From Elymus sibiricus (lineage: Eukaryota > Streptophyta > Magnoliopsida > Poales > Poaceae): a DNA stretch of 64,000 nucleotides. The translations under genes were made by a program, and so were the position numbers. Of this stretch, positions 1 to 11,761 are shown piece after piece. Each line of letters opens with the position of its first letter. Position 1 is the stretch's first letter. The notes beneath the pieces were generated by a model, which had not been told where the DNA came from, ran no database searches, and saw only the letters and a program-made list of their open reading frames with translations. The DNA lies in assembly GCA_039707655.1 (NCBI GenBank), contig CM077672.1, positions 458,530,390 through 458,594,389 on the forward strand. Reading direction: 5' to 3'.

Positions 1-713
1 CATTTTTTCAATCGATCTCCATCTTCCTATTTTCAAGGACAATCTGTATCTTCCATAATCCTGATCGCTATCCCTATCTAGCTGTACCGGATCGCTAGCC
101 TACCAAGCTAGCTCGTTCTTCAGCTGATCGTTAGCGCGCATCTCCCTGCTCTTGTTTGCTGGACAATAGCCTTGCTGCCGTATAGATGGGAGATACCCCA
201 TAGCCAGCCCCCACGCAGCAATGCCGAGAAGCGATCGGTCGAGTCTGTGAAAGAAGATCGCATCAAGTCCTCAGGTCACTGCGACGTTGCGATTCCAATT
301 CATAGAAGAAGGTGCGTCTCTGTATATAAGAATACTATATGCCCTATGCAATTTAGCCATGATACTTGATAAAGATTTATTAATGATTCAATATTGCATC
401 TCCATAGTACCAGTACGGCCGTTGATAATCGAAGATCAATTGGACATCGTTAAGGGGTATATTATTTGAGATTCGTCATTGTGAGTTCAACATGATAGAC
501 GATAAGATTTTATTGAGTTGGTTCCTTAGATTTGTAATTGTGCGTTACTTTTTGAATTACTAATTTCTTCATCAAATTTCGTAATCTTTATGTCACCCCA
601 AAAATCGTACATGTGGAAATATTAGGAAAAACGAATGTAGCATGTATAAATTATATGAATATTCCTTTTAGATGTATTTTTTGTGTTTTGTTGGTTATTT
701 TGGTCTATATATT
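1..713. other. No gene recognised
   Basis: AT-rich sequence with only short unsupported open frames. I see no known domain, splice structure or repeat terminus here. Confidence 0.5.
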
Positions 714-770
714 ACAGGGCCCCGGGTTGCAGTTTCGCCCCGGGCCCCCGAAATCTTAGGACCGGCCGTG
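714..770 (-). mobile_element. hAT-like terminus fragment
   Basis: The reverse complement of this segment matches the left end of the hAT element at 51031, with GGCCGGTCCT followed by GGGGGCCCGGGGCGAAACT. No partner end or target duplication was found nearby, so this is a fragment or an element whose other end has decayed. Confidence 0.45.
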
Positions 771-1038
771 CTAATATATATCAAAGTACATGGATTAAAC
801 ATGTATAAATGGCATCATTGTATTTGTCTTGCAAAACAGTTTTATTTCATATGTATGTATACTAATTTTGTAGACATATAATACGTGAAAATCATAGTCA
901 AAGTTGTGCAAGAAAGACCACAAAAGTCAATCGGCGCCTTATATTTTGGAAAGACCAGAAAAGTCAATCATAGTCAAACAGTGTACGATCGATCGATCCA
1001 TAATAATCCATAAAATAGGCATGCATGCATGAGTGCAG

Positions 1039-1164
1039 GAGATGGTGGAGTGGGAGTTCAAGAGCAAGGAGGACGGCAAGATGCAAGCGTGCGGGCACGA
1101 CGCGCACGTCGCCATGCTCCTCGGAGCAGCCAAGCTGCTTCACTCCCGCAAGGACCATCTCAAG
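1039..1164 (+). pseudogene. ILR1-like amidohydrolase, isolated exon 2 copy
   Basis: This 126-bp block is the complete exon 2 (42 codons) of an ILR1-like IAA-amino acid hydrolase and is closest to exon 2 of the gene at 8993. Homology also runs back into the preceding intron: ATAGGCATGCATGCATG and the acceptor GTGCAG are shared. The metal-site motif reads KMQACGHD instead of KMHACGHD, so the Cys and His ligands remain but the His before them is now Gln. Exons 1 and 3-5 are missing. At the position of the splice donor the sequence switches to a GAGGCACA minisatellite (CTCAAG followed by GAGGCACA, against CTCATG followed by GTACGT in gene 1). It cannot encode an enzyme. It most likely records a third cluster member or a partial duplication. 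Confidence 0.85.
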
Positions 1165-1590
1165 GAGGCACAGGTTTTTTTTCTACGGCAAGATGCACAA
1201 ATTTGCTTCTCGTGGAGGCACAGGTTTGTTTTCGCAAGAAGCACAGTTGTGCCTTTTGGAAAGAAAAAAAACACATTTTTTTCCACGAGAGGCACATATT
1301 TGCTTCTCGTGGAGGCATAGGTTTGCTTCCGCGAGAGGCACAATTGTGCGTGTCAAAATAAAAAAAACGCATTTTCCTTCCGCGAGAGGCACGGATTTGC
1401 TTCTTGCGGAGGCACAAGTTTGCTTACGCGAGAGGCACATATTTACTTGCGCGAGAGGCACAACTGTGCTTCATGGAAAAGAAAAAAACGCGTTTTTTTT
1501 TCTGTGAGAGACAAGGATTTGCTTCGTGTGGAGGCACAACTTTGCTTCCGTGAGAGGCACAGCTATGCCTCTCGGAAAGGAAAAAAAGTG
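1165..1590 (+). repeat. Degenerate GAGGCACA minisatellite
   Basis: About a dozen imperfect units built from CGCGAGAGGCACA and TTTGCTTC alternate with A-rich runs; unit spacing is roughly 26-32 bp. Open frames on both strands through this array are by-products of the repeat. Confidence 0.75.
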
Positions 1591-2009
1591 AGGAAAAAAT
1601 TGTGCTTCCATCTTGCTTTTTTTTTTCTAAATTTTTTTTCGTCAAAACCTATTCACATGAGATCTAGTTTCGAAGATCTCAACACGAGAAATCCAATTGT
1701 GAAAACGATTCGCGATTTGGATGCACAGTTTAAGAGATAATTTTTTTAAAATAAACGAATCTACGGAAAAAAGGAAAACTCATAGGAATGTGCGCCACTC
1801 GTCACAACCTGCAAAGGTGGAAATGACCTTTGCAAGGGGTACCCCTTAATTAGTTATTTCGATATGTGCTACTATCATAGTATCGGGTATAGGTTTAGCC
1901 TGGGCCACATTTGTCACGGTCCACGAAACATGCTCTTCGGCCGGGCCTGCATTGACAAGTACCGCCGTCAACGGCGAAACTTCCGTTCTCCACTACTATC
2001 TCATGATTA

Positions 2010-2010
<1 letters not shown>
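1591..2010. other. Unclassified spacer
   Basis: A T-rich transition out of the minisatellite, then unique-looking sequence ending at a GTT microsatellite. No gene is supported. Confidence 0.4.

Positions 2011-2068
<58 letters not shown>
2011..2068 (+). repeat. (GTT)n microsatellite
   Basis: About 19 perfect GTT units abut the left LTR of the Copia element. The right flank of the element also begins GTTGT, so the array probably expanded at or near the target-site duplication. Confidence 0.9.
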
Positions 2069-2069
<1 letters not shown>

Positions 2070-2683
2070 GAGTTTAGGCCTACCCTCTATTCCCCCGCCT
2101 TATCGGTGGTGCCGCTCACAATGCGATTTGAGGCTAGAGGGTGGGACCTACTTATACTGCTAATTTCAGAGTCCTGATCTGTATGCAGATAAGTTTCCAA
2201 GTTTAAACAAACTTGTTTCCAAATAGAGTCCAGATGCGATTAGCAACCACAATATAATCCATCTTTAATTGAACACTATTTTGTTATGTCCCAGGACACA
2301 CACATGTGAGTTGTGTGCCATAATTAATCTAACGACTAATTATGTAGATCACAGTCAAGGCTGTATTTGACCATCGATCTAGTTCCCTTCCAATTAATAT
2401 TGTTCCCGGGTAATATTTCCAGTATAATAAACATGTATACTGTGTTCCAATATTAATTGACCAGCTTCCTCAAGCAAATGCCTAAGTGTGTAATCCAGCA
2501 AGAATTAATTCCAACACTGTCGTAACAATGTTGACTAGCTTATAGACATCAATTCCATCAATAAGCAATTCCACCTATCAAAGATAACAATTCCATGCTT
2601 ACACAAAGCATGTTTCCACAATGAGGTTCACGAATAATTAACAAGCAATATTTGGATATAGTTGAAGGACACAAATTCCTACA
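2069..2683 (-). repeat. Copia 3' LTR (element orientation)
   Basis: A 615-bp LTR that is an almost exact copy of 6935-7548 and ends TG/CA. The element side carries a purine-rich AAGTGGGAGA on the minus strand, a likely polypurine tract at 2684-2693. Confidence 0.9.
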
Positions 2684-2717
2684 TCTCCCACTTGTCCAAA
2701 ACAATTATTCAAATATA

Positions 2718-2791
2718 CGAAGTCCCATAGCACTAACATGCTTGCTGAATACCTCCTGACTAAGAGGCTTAGTCAAGGGATCAACAATCAT
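2718..2791 (-). pseudogene. Copia pol C-terminal remnant
   Basis: The minus strand reads VDPLTKPLSQEVFSKHVSAM, the conserved end of Copia polyproteins just downstream of RNase H. Upstream the frame is broken, so only this tail is recognisable. It fixes the orientation and superfamily of the element. Confidence 0.8.
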
Positions 2792-4759
2792 GTTAACACT
2801 ACGTTGAAAAGCCCCACAAAAAAATGAGACATTCCCTTAATATGTTTCCTTGCTGTGACACTTAAGATCACTAGAGACCATAGTTTCCGCCTAATTATTC
2901 CAGCATAGCTGTCCTCGGCGCCTCGAGTATTATTTCCTCGAGTGTAATTCCACCTTTATAGGCACCTTGAGTATTACTTCCTCAAGTGAAAATTCCGCAT
3001 CAATTATTTTCCGTCACATAATCAATAATATGTATTCCACATTGAGTCAAAATATATGATAACCATGTTGAATAAATTTTCAGAACCACATAAATATCAA
3101 AACCAATCAGTAAATTAAGTTTCATGAGAAACCATGTTTTGCTAGAATTTCCTGACTTTAGTCAGTGAACCTGCACCATATTAGTACTAAAAAATAATAA
3201 TTGAATATGCGTACCTGGACTTATTTCTCCTCTCATAGATATAGTAATAGCTTCCTCAATGTGTTAACCTTTAATATAAATTCCGGAACAAGTGACAAGT
3301 TGTGATGCACTTTCCACAATCTTATATGATATGTGAGATTCCCTTAGTTGATCGTCTTTCCTTCCACTGCTTGAATGCAGCATAAATTCCGAAAGCTAAG
3401 GTATGATTGTATAACGAAGATACAGTAAATTTCAACACCCATATATTATCCTGTTGTCCTCAGGAGTTCAAACATAATTCCTCACTGTGTTTGGTTCCAG
3501 GTACTTTAATAAGTTTGCAATTTTCCATAGGAACTATGTAGTTCCACTCCTAAAACATAGGAAGCTTCAAACGTTCATTTGTAGATGACCGCCTTGCTTC
3601 ATTTAGAAAACCATATGACCTGCTATTCCATTGATGTGAAGCTTGTTATAAGACCATACATTAATTATTCAATTAGCAATCCATGCCTTTTAGTTCCTCT
3701 TTCCCAAATTCCAGGAGAGAGAGTTTCCACAAAGTATATATTTCCCTTTGTGTGAAGAACTGAATAGCAAGAGTGACATTATAATATTCCAATGAGCCAA
3801 AATTTCCTTATAAAAAAAAGTCACTTCCAGACAATAGACTTGCGGTTGTTTGGTATGATATTAATTTCCCAAACTATGTTCTTCCTCATTTGAGTTTATT
3901 TCTTCCCGCAATTCTTCCGCCCACAGTTGTCATTGATGAGAAAACCTTCTTAAGAGAATTTAATCATTCCTCTAAAATTTAGAGTGACGTCCCACAACAA
4001 CACATAACAATTATTCAAACATGATATTCCAAGCCAATTCCTCCCACTTATCCTAAGCATGTTAGTATCGAGAGTTTCAATTGTAGTTTCCTTTGGGGTC
4101 AAGATCGAATTCCAGTATGATAGTCAATAATTCTACCCTTTCATAAAAAATAATTGTGTTCCTACTTTCCACCAGTTACCTTTTCCAGATCAAAAAGACA
4201 CCCTTTGATCCACTAGAATAACCATTACGAATTTCCTGGCGTATGCTTTGTAGTAATTGAAAATTTCCTGCCAAAATAAAAGGATTTCCTTCCAGTCTAG
4301 AAACCATGAGGTGTGACTGTGCTAGATTAAGAATGATATTAACAAACGACAGTATGCAATGCTTTTTTCAAAAGAGAAAAAAACAAGGGAGTATAAAAAG
4401 ACACTCAATTCCTCCATTCAATTGTGGAGTGTACAGTATATTACAATGGTGAATAATTCCATGCTCTTTACATGTTCAATTGATATATTCCTAAAGTGTA
4501 CTTCCCCCATCAATCAGTTGTTAAAACATTGAAATCTTTTAATCAACTGATTTTCCACTTCAGCACATAACTTGACAAGCACAATAAAACATTCCGACTT
4601 GTATTTTAAATATTATAAATATAACCATATCAAGTGCAATTATCAATGAATGAGACAAATACAATATCTAGCCTCTAGTGGGAGTGGAAACAAAAATACC
4701 ATAACTATATCAGAAAAAATAAAATGATGTGAAGTTTCCTTTTGTTATCTCCTTCCACC

Positions 4760-5547
4760 TTAATAAAAGGCGTGCAAGTAAAAAATGTCCAGTATATATG
4801 CATCACAAAATACCATAGTCCTCCCACTAAAGTTTAGAATTCCATAACCTATAAGCCGATTTATGTAGTTCCAAGATATGTGACCAAGTCGTTGATGATG
4901 TAGATAATAAAAATTCCAAGCATGTGTTCCCATTGTCGGTATTCCTCCATATAGAGTTATCTTTTCCAAATAAACAAATTTGGGTTTCTAACTTCCAATG
5001 GACCATCAATAAAGAATAGACCATTGTGAGAAATTCCACATTGCACTAATTTTATCATTGAGCAATATTTCCGCTCTTCCTTTTCCAATGGCATTTCATA
5101 ATCAATATATTCCAAAGATAGAACAATAAACCAAATACCTTTCTCACCGAAGTTGCACAGAGTGTCATATGACAATAATATTTTTCCTCCACAAGGGAGT
5201 TTCATAGCATAATTTCCAATCCAAAGTACATCAATTTTCCTTTGTAATTGTTGCATGCCAATAAAGTTGCTATAGTATTCCAACAATAAATGATGTATAT
5301 AAACCAACACCATAATCCAACTATCCGAAAAAAAGATAGTGACAGATAGACATATAATGCAAACATTGGCAATGGACATACCGTTAAGTGAGAGCAAATT
5401 TCCTTTTCCACGGAGTGGTTCCCATCTTCCTCCATAAATAAGTGATTGACATAACAGACACTTTTTGAATTCCTTCCTCCTTGCCAATTGCATAGATAAA
5501 ATATTATAATTTTCCTCTTCGAGATGCAACCGATAATATTTGGTCAC
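4760..5547 (-). pseudogene. Copia pol fragments (gag-pre-integrase region)
   Basis: Two minus-strand frames together resemble the protease to gag-pre-integrase part of Copia pol. RLGHIS and INRLIGYGIL match the zinc-binding domain that precedes integrase. Frame changes and missing cysteines show decay. The frame at 4957-5547 is open for 196 codons, but I recognise no active-site motif in it. Confidence 0.45.
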
Positions 5548-5810
5548 ATCCTTCCCTCGGAGAGTTTCTATCGATCAATAAACTTGGCAAAGTTTTTGAT
5601 ATGAAAAAAAAAATCACGTGGCCAACTTAATTCCGTGAAACATTGAGATGCTCCCTTGATCCTCGTGTAAGCTACTCAATTTGCTTCTTCTGGTAGTAGC
5701 AGACGATGGCTTGACCGGTAAAACAAAGTAGTTCTCCTTTCAAAAACACGTATGCACACATGCAAGGTCGACGAGGGTCATCGTGTCCGTGTGGGCGCGT
5801 GTGGAGAATT

Positions 5811-6261
5811 TCATTGACGGGCTTCGTTGTATGCTAAATTCTGAAGCAAGACACCGGCAGCAATGTCCATGTAAGCTAGCCTGATTGATTCCTGTACAAC
5901 TAGCACAGTACTTGCAATGATAAGCGAAACCTCGCCAAAATCCTCTTCAAGCCTTCTCATGATCCTGCAAGCATTTTTCTCTGATTCATATTCTCCCGCT
6001 AAAGAATCAAACATAGAACCAAGCATAAAAACTCTAGCTTTCTTGTTATCTTTAGTCCAGTCCTTCATCTCTTCTGCAAAATTTTCCTTTTTTCTCGTCA
6101 GAAGCATCATCAGCAGGTTCAGTTGGCTCAGAGGATGCAATTACATATTCAATATTCTCGGTAGTGAGTAAAAACATAATCTTCCTCTTCCAAATATTGA
6201 AATTAGAGCCATCAAGCTTGCACGACCTCAACAATTCAGCAAAGACACTAGTGGAAGCCAT
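5811..6261 (-). pseudogene. Copia gag, frameshifted
   Basis: Starting at MASTSVFAELL, the minus strand encodes a Copia-type capsid region: KLDGSNFNIWKRKIMFLL, then (after one frameshift near 6090) KARVFMLGSMFDSLAGEYES and RRLEEDFGE. These match the retrotransposon gag family found in plant Copia elements. No CCHC zinc knuckle can be read downstream. The frameshift and the early end at 5811 make it inactive. Confidence 0.75.
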
Positions 6262-6917
6262 TGAGAATTGATAGGAGAGTATACCAATCTGTAGCAATTT
6301 CTGGATCACAGATATCCAAAAGAAAATTCCTTGCCGTGAGCAAGTTGCAAGCTAGACGCACCAGAATAGCAACAAACAGTTGTCCTCCTCTGTCTTTTCT
6401 GAACGTGCCGCGGCAATGTTCAATTCCTGCAGTACGTGTTGATGTCCACACCGTACAGCAGTTGGCAGCTATCCAGCAGCAGCTTGCGGTGCACGGCCGC
6501 ACGAACAGCTGCTACGGGCGGTGAAGGCCGGACAGACGGGTCGAGAAGTGCAGCTCGAGGCGTCGAGTCGGGCGAGCGGCGGGGACGGCGACTTCACGGC
6601 TAGTTCCGCGCCGGAGCGCGTGGCACCGTCGAGGTAGCGGGCGACGAGGTCGGGGCGGCTGGCGGATTCCGCCGGACTGATCTGTTGGGCGGCGGATCGT
6701 GAGGAGTTGGGGCGGATCGATCTGTTGGGCGGCGCCTGTGAGGAGTTGGGAACAGATCGAATCGATCTGGGCTCGGTCTTCCGCAGCGCCACGGCCTCCG
6801 TATTTTTCTTCTCTTCCCGTAGGCAGAGTATATGCAGCGGAATTTGGTTAGGGATCGGAATCGAGTTCACGAACGCGGCGACCGTCGCCGGCGCAACGTC
6901 GTTAACCCTGATACCTC

Positions 6918-6931
6918 GCTCAAGATACCAA
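6918..6931 (-). other. Copia primer-binding site
   Basis: Four bases inside the 5' LTR end the minus strand reads TGGTATCTTGAGC. This resembles the usual plant initiator-Met PBS TGGTATCAGAGC. Confidence 0.6.
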
Positions 6932-6934
6932 TGT

Positions 6935-7548
6935 TGAGTTTAGGCCTACCCTCTATTCCTCCGCCTTATCGGTGGTGCCGCTCACAATGCGATTTGAGGC
7001 TAGAGGATGTGACCTACTTATACTGCTAATTCTAGAGTCCTGGCTGTATGCAGATAAGTTTCCAAGTTTAAACAAACTTGTTTCCAAATAGAGTCCAGAT
7101 GCGATTAACAACCACAATATAATCCATCTTTAATTGAACACTATTTTGTTATGTCCCAGGACACACACATGTGAGTTGTGTGCCATAATTAATCTAACGA
7201 CTAATTATGTAGATCACAGTCAAGGCTGTATTTGACCATCGATCTAGTTCCCTTCCAATTAATATTGTTTCTGGGTAATATTTCCAGTATAATAAACATG
7301 TATACTGTGTTCCAATATTAATTGACCAGCTTCCTCAAGCAAATGCCTAAGTGTGTAATCCAGCAAGAATTAATTCCAACACTGTCGTAACAATGTTGAC
7401 TAGCTTATAGACATCAATTCCATCAATAAGCAATTCCATCTATCAAAGATAACAATTCCATGCTTACACAAAGCATGTTTCCACAATGAGGTTCACGAAT
7501 AATTAACAAGCAATATTTGGATATAGTTGAAGGACACAAATTCCTACA
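6935..7548 (-). repeat. Copia 5' LTR (element orientation)
   Basis: A 614-bp direct repeat of 2069-2683 with the same TG/CA ends and only scattered differences. In element orientation it lies upstream of the PBS and gag. Confidence 0.9.
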
Positions 7549-8020
7549 GTTGTTTCTCCGTGTTTATCGGCTGGAGTACTTTCTTTGTTCCTTCGTTGCC
7601 TAGGTCTTTATTTTTGGTATGCGGTTGGTCCGTGTTCTGCCAATACGGGAAACACTGAAGTAACCTTAATCCTATCGCTCCACTTAAAAACAATAGCAAC
7701 AACATTAGTTAAACACAAGAAAACAAAAGTAATTATCAGAGAGACATTCAGAGACAAGCGCCGCGGCAAGTGCGCATACGCTGCTAGTTTGTCTTAAACA
7801 CCAAAGGGTATGATAGAAAAGCAACTATATGAACCCAACGAGAAGATGCTATAGAGGGCGTGTCACGAGAATCTCATTAATTCATGGACGAGACGATAAT
7901 GGACGAATTATAGAAATCTTTCTTGCATATGATGTTAGATTCGTTATAGTATCCCAGAGAAATCGGTAGAAAACGATGACCCCTCAGGAATTCCATTGCG
8001 AGCGCTCCTCTTCTTCACCC
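7549..8020. other. No gene recognised
   Basis: Spacer between the Copia element and a Tourist-like MITE. The longest open frame (7585-7797) shows no recognisable domain. Confidence 0.4.
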
Positions 8021-8023
8021 TAA

Positions 8024-8297
8024 GGCCTCATTCGGTTTAGAGGATTTTCATAGGAACAAGAATTCCAAAGGAAAATTTCCTATAGATGCATTCGGTTTGT
8101 AGGAAACGTGTACATGAATTTTGTAGGAATACTATTCATTTCCTGTGTTTTTGGAGGGAACTGCACATCCACTCAAAACTCATTCTTTGCGTAGGAACGA
8201 GGCAAGACAATTCCTTAGGAAGGCACGTGCCATCCTATCAAATTCCTGTACTACTCCTAATTCCTACGTTTTGGTTTCCTCTAAACCGAATGAGGCC
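8024..8297. mobile_element. Tourist/Harbinger-like MITE
   Basis: A 274-bp element with inverted ends GGCCTCATTCGGTTTAGAGG and CCTCTAAACCGAATGAGGCC, flanked by TAA on both sides (8021-8023 and 8298-8300). It is non-coding. The 3-bp TAA duplication is typical of PIF/Harbinger-derived MITEs. It lies about 700 bp upstream of the first hydrolase gene. Confidence 0.88.
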
Positions 8298-8846
8298 TAA
8301 GCGAATAACTATATGGGCTGATTGCTGACATGGCCCACTAAAACATGTACTATTTTACCTTTTTTAATTTTTTTGAGAAATATCTATTTAATTCATACAT
8401 GTTTTTAAAATATTATAGTAAAAAATCAATAATAAAATTATTCATTTATCGAGGGAAATTTAGTATTTCAAAATATTGGTTCTTATTTATAAAAATATTG
8501 ATCATGCCAATTTAAGGAAATGGTCCATGGAAAAATATTCATTTATTAAAAATATTTTTGTATGCATATAAAAAGAATATTTTTCATGCAGTCTTGAAAA
8601 AAGTTCTTGTATTTGCTATACAAAAAACAAGTAAAACACATAAAAGAACAAATAGCAGAAGGCAAAAGAAGTAAACAAAAAGGACAAAAAAAAAATTGAA
8701 AACAAAGAGAGAAAAACGAAAGCCATAACATGGGCCATATCAGTGGTCGTTCCATGTGCAAATGCTTGAGGCGATTTGACATGTAACATAACCTTTGTAC
8801 ATGGGCTGAACATGAGCCTCATCAGTGGTGCAGTGCTGATACCTGA

Positions 8847-8852
8847 TATATA
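8847..8852 (+). promoter_or_regulatory. Putative TATA box of the hydrolase gene
   Basis: TATATA lies 141 bp before the ATG at 8993, a plausible distance for a plant core promoter with a short 5' leader. The call rests on position and motif only. Confidence 0.4.
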
Positions 8853-8992
8853 CATACGCCTATGCGTAGTGTGCTCTCCTCCCTGCTGCGCGCGGCTTCC
8901 AGTCCCATCCACCTATTAGCTAGCTAGTGTCACGGCTAACTCTCACATCTCCATCAGTCTCCCTCTCTGCTAGCTAGCTGCTTGATCGATCG

Positions 8993-11761
8993 ATGGTGTC
9001 GGCGCCGGCCCTGGGGCGGGAGCTGCTGGAGGAGGCGCGGGCGCCGGTGTTCTCGGCGTGGCTGCGTGGTCTGCGGCGGCAGATCCACCAGCACCCGGAG
9101 CTGGCCTTCCAGGAGCACCGCACCTCCGCGCTCGTGCGCGCCGAGCTGGACGCCCTCGCCATCACCTACGTCTGGCCCGTCGCACGCACTGGCGTCGTCG
9201 CCACCATCGCCGGCGGTGCCGGCCCGGGGCCCGTGTTCGCGCTCCGGGCAGACATGGACGCGCTGCCCATCCAGGTCAGCAATAATGCAAAATAGTAGTA
9301 AGTAAATGGTTGACATAAAAGTAATTGCATGCAGAAGGCGAGGCTGTATATGAAAATGGATCCAATCCAAGTATTAATTTATCATTGGTTAATTAGCTCG
9401 ATCGGTATGTATGAATGGATCGATCGAGTGGGACTGCTTGTCTGCAAAATGAAGAAGTAAACGATCTTCTATTAGTTAATTGCACCATGCACGATGCATG
9501 GGAGCATGAAATCTAATTAGCTAGGCAAGTTGTCATGGTCATATAAGGAGTATCGTGCGATAGTTTATACATATAGTCAACTTAACTGTCACTGAGCTAG
9601 CATTGGAAGCCACAAAAAAACTGATAAGTGCAGACAAGTTGCAACTCAGTATCAAGCGTTAATTTGTTTTTTCACTAGCTGATACTACGCTCGAACGATC
9701 CATAATCCATAAAATAGGCATGCATGCATGAGTGCAGGAGATGGTAGAGTCAGAGTTCAAGAGCAAGGAAGATGGCAAGATGCATGCGTGCGGGCACGAC
9801 GCGCACGTCGCCATGCTCCTCGGGGCAGCCAAGCTGCTTCAATCCCGCAAGGACAATCTCATGGTACGTAGTTATCTCTCAATCCATTGAGAGATAGAAA
9901 ATACCTTGTGTGTTTTTAGTTATGCATTTTTTCTTCTGAAAGGAGGCAAAAGATTTGCCTCATCTATTAATTAATCAGAAAAGAGTTAGTATTATTAATG
10001 TGATTTTTAATGCGACACCATTTAAACATAGTTGAATGCCGATACAAGGTTAAGCCTTAGCTAATGCGACGTGCGGATGGTCCTTCATGTTTAACATGAA
10101 CTAATCAGGGCACGGTGAAGCTCGTCTTCCAGCCGGCGGAGGAAGGCCACGCCGGCGGTTACCACGTATTGAAGGAAGGTGTCCTTGATGACGTGGATGC
10201 CATCTTTGGAATGCACATCGACACGTTTTTGCCGGTGGGCACTGTTTGCTCCAGACCGGGACCGTTCCTGGCCGGATCAGCTCGCTTCAAAGCGACCATC
10301 GTTGGGAAGGGCGGTCATGGAGCCATGCCACACGCCGCCATCGACCCGGTGGTCGCCGCTTCCTCGGCCGTCCTTAGCCTCCAACAGCTCATAGCTCGTG
10401 AGATCGATCCCCTTCAGGGTGCGGTAAGTTCGTGTACGTTTTTGCTATTAATTCCTCAAGTGGTTGTTTCTTTACTCGTCACACTCACATTACCACGTGA
10501 TGTGGACATGTAGCATGAGAGGTAGATAAAAACGAATATATAAAGAATCCAAAGGGTCAGCTCTGTAGCAATGAGTCGTCTGTACAAATAAACTGTAATT
10601 AGTACAGATTTAGTGAAGTACTCCGTATTTCCGAAGATCATGGCTGGCAGCTCACACCATTGTCAATGCTCGGCTTCGTCCCCGGATGAAGAGTAACGAA
10701 TGCTGCGATCGCGGAGCAAAGCGTGGAGACAATGACGGAATGATTACAATTAGCTATAGGGGATCACATTAGTTTTGAAGGTTTTAGGGTGCTGCGAGAC
10801 TGTGACTTGTCATGTTGGAGAAGAATAGCTGTCCATTGACATAGATAGAGAGATGGCCTACGTACGATGGAGTGAGTGGTACGGACTAGGGTTTTGGAGG
10901 GAGATAAGGAGTTTATCAAGGGGCGGATATATAAGAACTGTCACTTCTTTCTGTTGCCAAATTTGAGAGGGTATACAATAGCCATATTTTCTAAAACAAC
11001 TTGTGTCCACAATGAGGGGCGAAATTGATCGGAGTAGTTCTACTAGTTCTTAACCACATTTAACCATGTGAATGTGTCTGACCAATGATGCACTCCATGC
11101 ATGTTTGATCAATGCAGGTGGTGTCGGTGACCTTCATCAAAGGAGGTGAAACATTCAACGTCATTCCGGAATCTGTGACCTTGGGTGGCACCTGCAGGAG
11201 CATGACAACAGAAGGATTATCCTACCTCATGAAGAGGATCAGAGAGGTAACTACAACATGTTTGTGTGATTAAATGGTTCCTTGGCATGTCCACAAGAAA
11301 CTAATCATCATTCTGGTCATCATTCTCAACTTTAATTTCTTGTAAGTAACATAGAACAATGCATGGATTTAATTAAGGTGATCGAGGGCCAGGCGGCGGT
11401 GGGCCGATGCTCGGCAACGGTGGACTTCATGGAGGAAGAGCTTCGGCCGTACCCGGCGACCGTAAACGATGAGGGCATGTACGCGCATGCCAAGGCAGTG
11501 GCAGAGGACATGCTTGGGGAGGAGAACGTGAGCCTCTGCCCCCAGGTGATGGCGGCGGAGGACTTCGGGTTCTACGCTCAGAAGATCCCAGCCGCTTTCT
11601 TCTTCGTCGGTGTCCACCCCGCCGGTGAGGAGATCAACCATGTGCACACGCCATACTTGGTGATCGATGAGGATGTGCTCCCCGTTGGTGCCGCCATGCA
11701 TGCTGCCGTGGCCATTGAGTTTTTTAACAAGCATACCATCTCCTCTCCTTCTCTGTCCTGA
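8993..11761 (+). CDS. ILL: IAA-amino acid hydrolase ILR1-like, gene 1 (five exons)
   Basis: Exons 8993-9274, 9738-9863, 10109-10423, 11118-11246 and 11378-11761 join in frame (all introns phase 0) to a 411-aa protein. It belongs to the M20D amidohydrolases, which release free auxin (or related jasmonate conjugates) from amino-acid conjugates using a Mn2+ site. Ligands by family comparison are Cys112 and His114 (HACGHD), Glu148 (QPAEE, with Glu147 as likely base), His172 (FGMHID) and His374 (HVHTP). The lid/dimerisation domain lies in the middle ([12 protein letters not shown] onward). There is no obvious signal peptide and the C-terminus is not KDEL-like, unlike ER-resident ILR1 proteins. Donors are GTCAGC, GTACGT, GTAAGT and GTAACT. 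The last acceptor is the weak AATTAAG; the upstream TAG would shift the frame. The gene appears intact; substrate is not predictable. Confidence 0.93.

Larger units (their letters stand above)
2069..7548 (-). mobile_element. Decayed Copia LTR retrotransposon
   Basis: Two near-identical direct repeats of about 615 bp, each TG...CA, bound 4.25 kb of internal DNA. In minus orientation a TGGTATC primer-binding-like site follows the right LTR, then a Copia gag with one frameshift, a gag-pre-integrase remnant (RLGHIS and INRLIGYGIL) near 4880, and a pol C-terminus (VDPLTKPLSQEVFSKHVSAM) just before the left LTR. The pol core is not readable. TTCC is extraordinarily frequent on the plus strand and GGAA almost absent. 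Flanks are TGTTG on the left and GTTGT on the right, compatible with a 5-bp duplication altered by GTT slippage. Confidence 0.88.

Noticed and set aside
1165..1590. CRISPR-like repeat array
   Set aside because: Units are degenerate, spacers are not unique, and the setting is a plant genome; it is a minisatellite.
1025..1740. Overlapping frames rich in GTxLLxxEAQVCxRE-type repeats
   Set aside because: Translations of the GAGGCACA minisatellite in several frames, so not a repeat protein.
6469..6870. 133-codon minus-strand frame upstream of the Copia gag
   Set aside because: Lies in the untranslated leader between the primer-binding site and gag, with no Copia domain.
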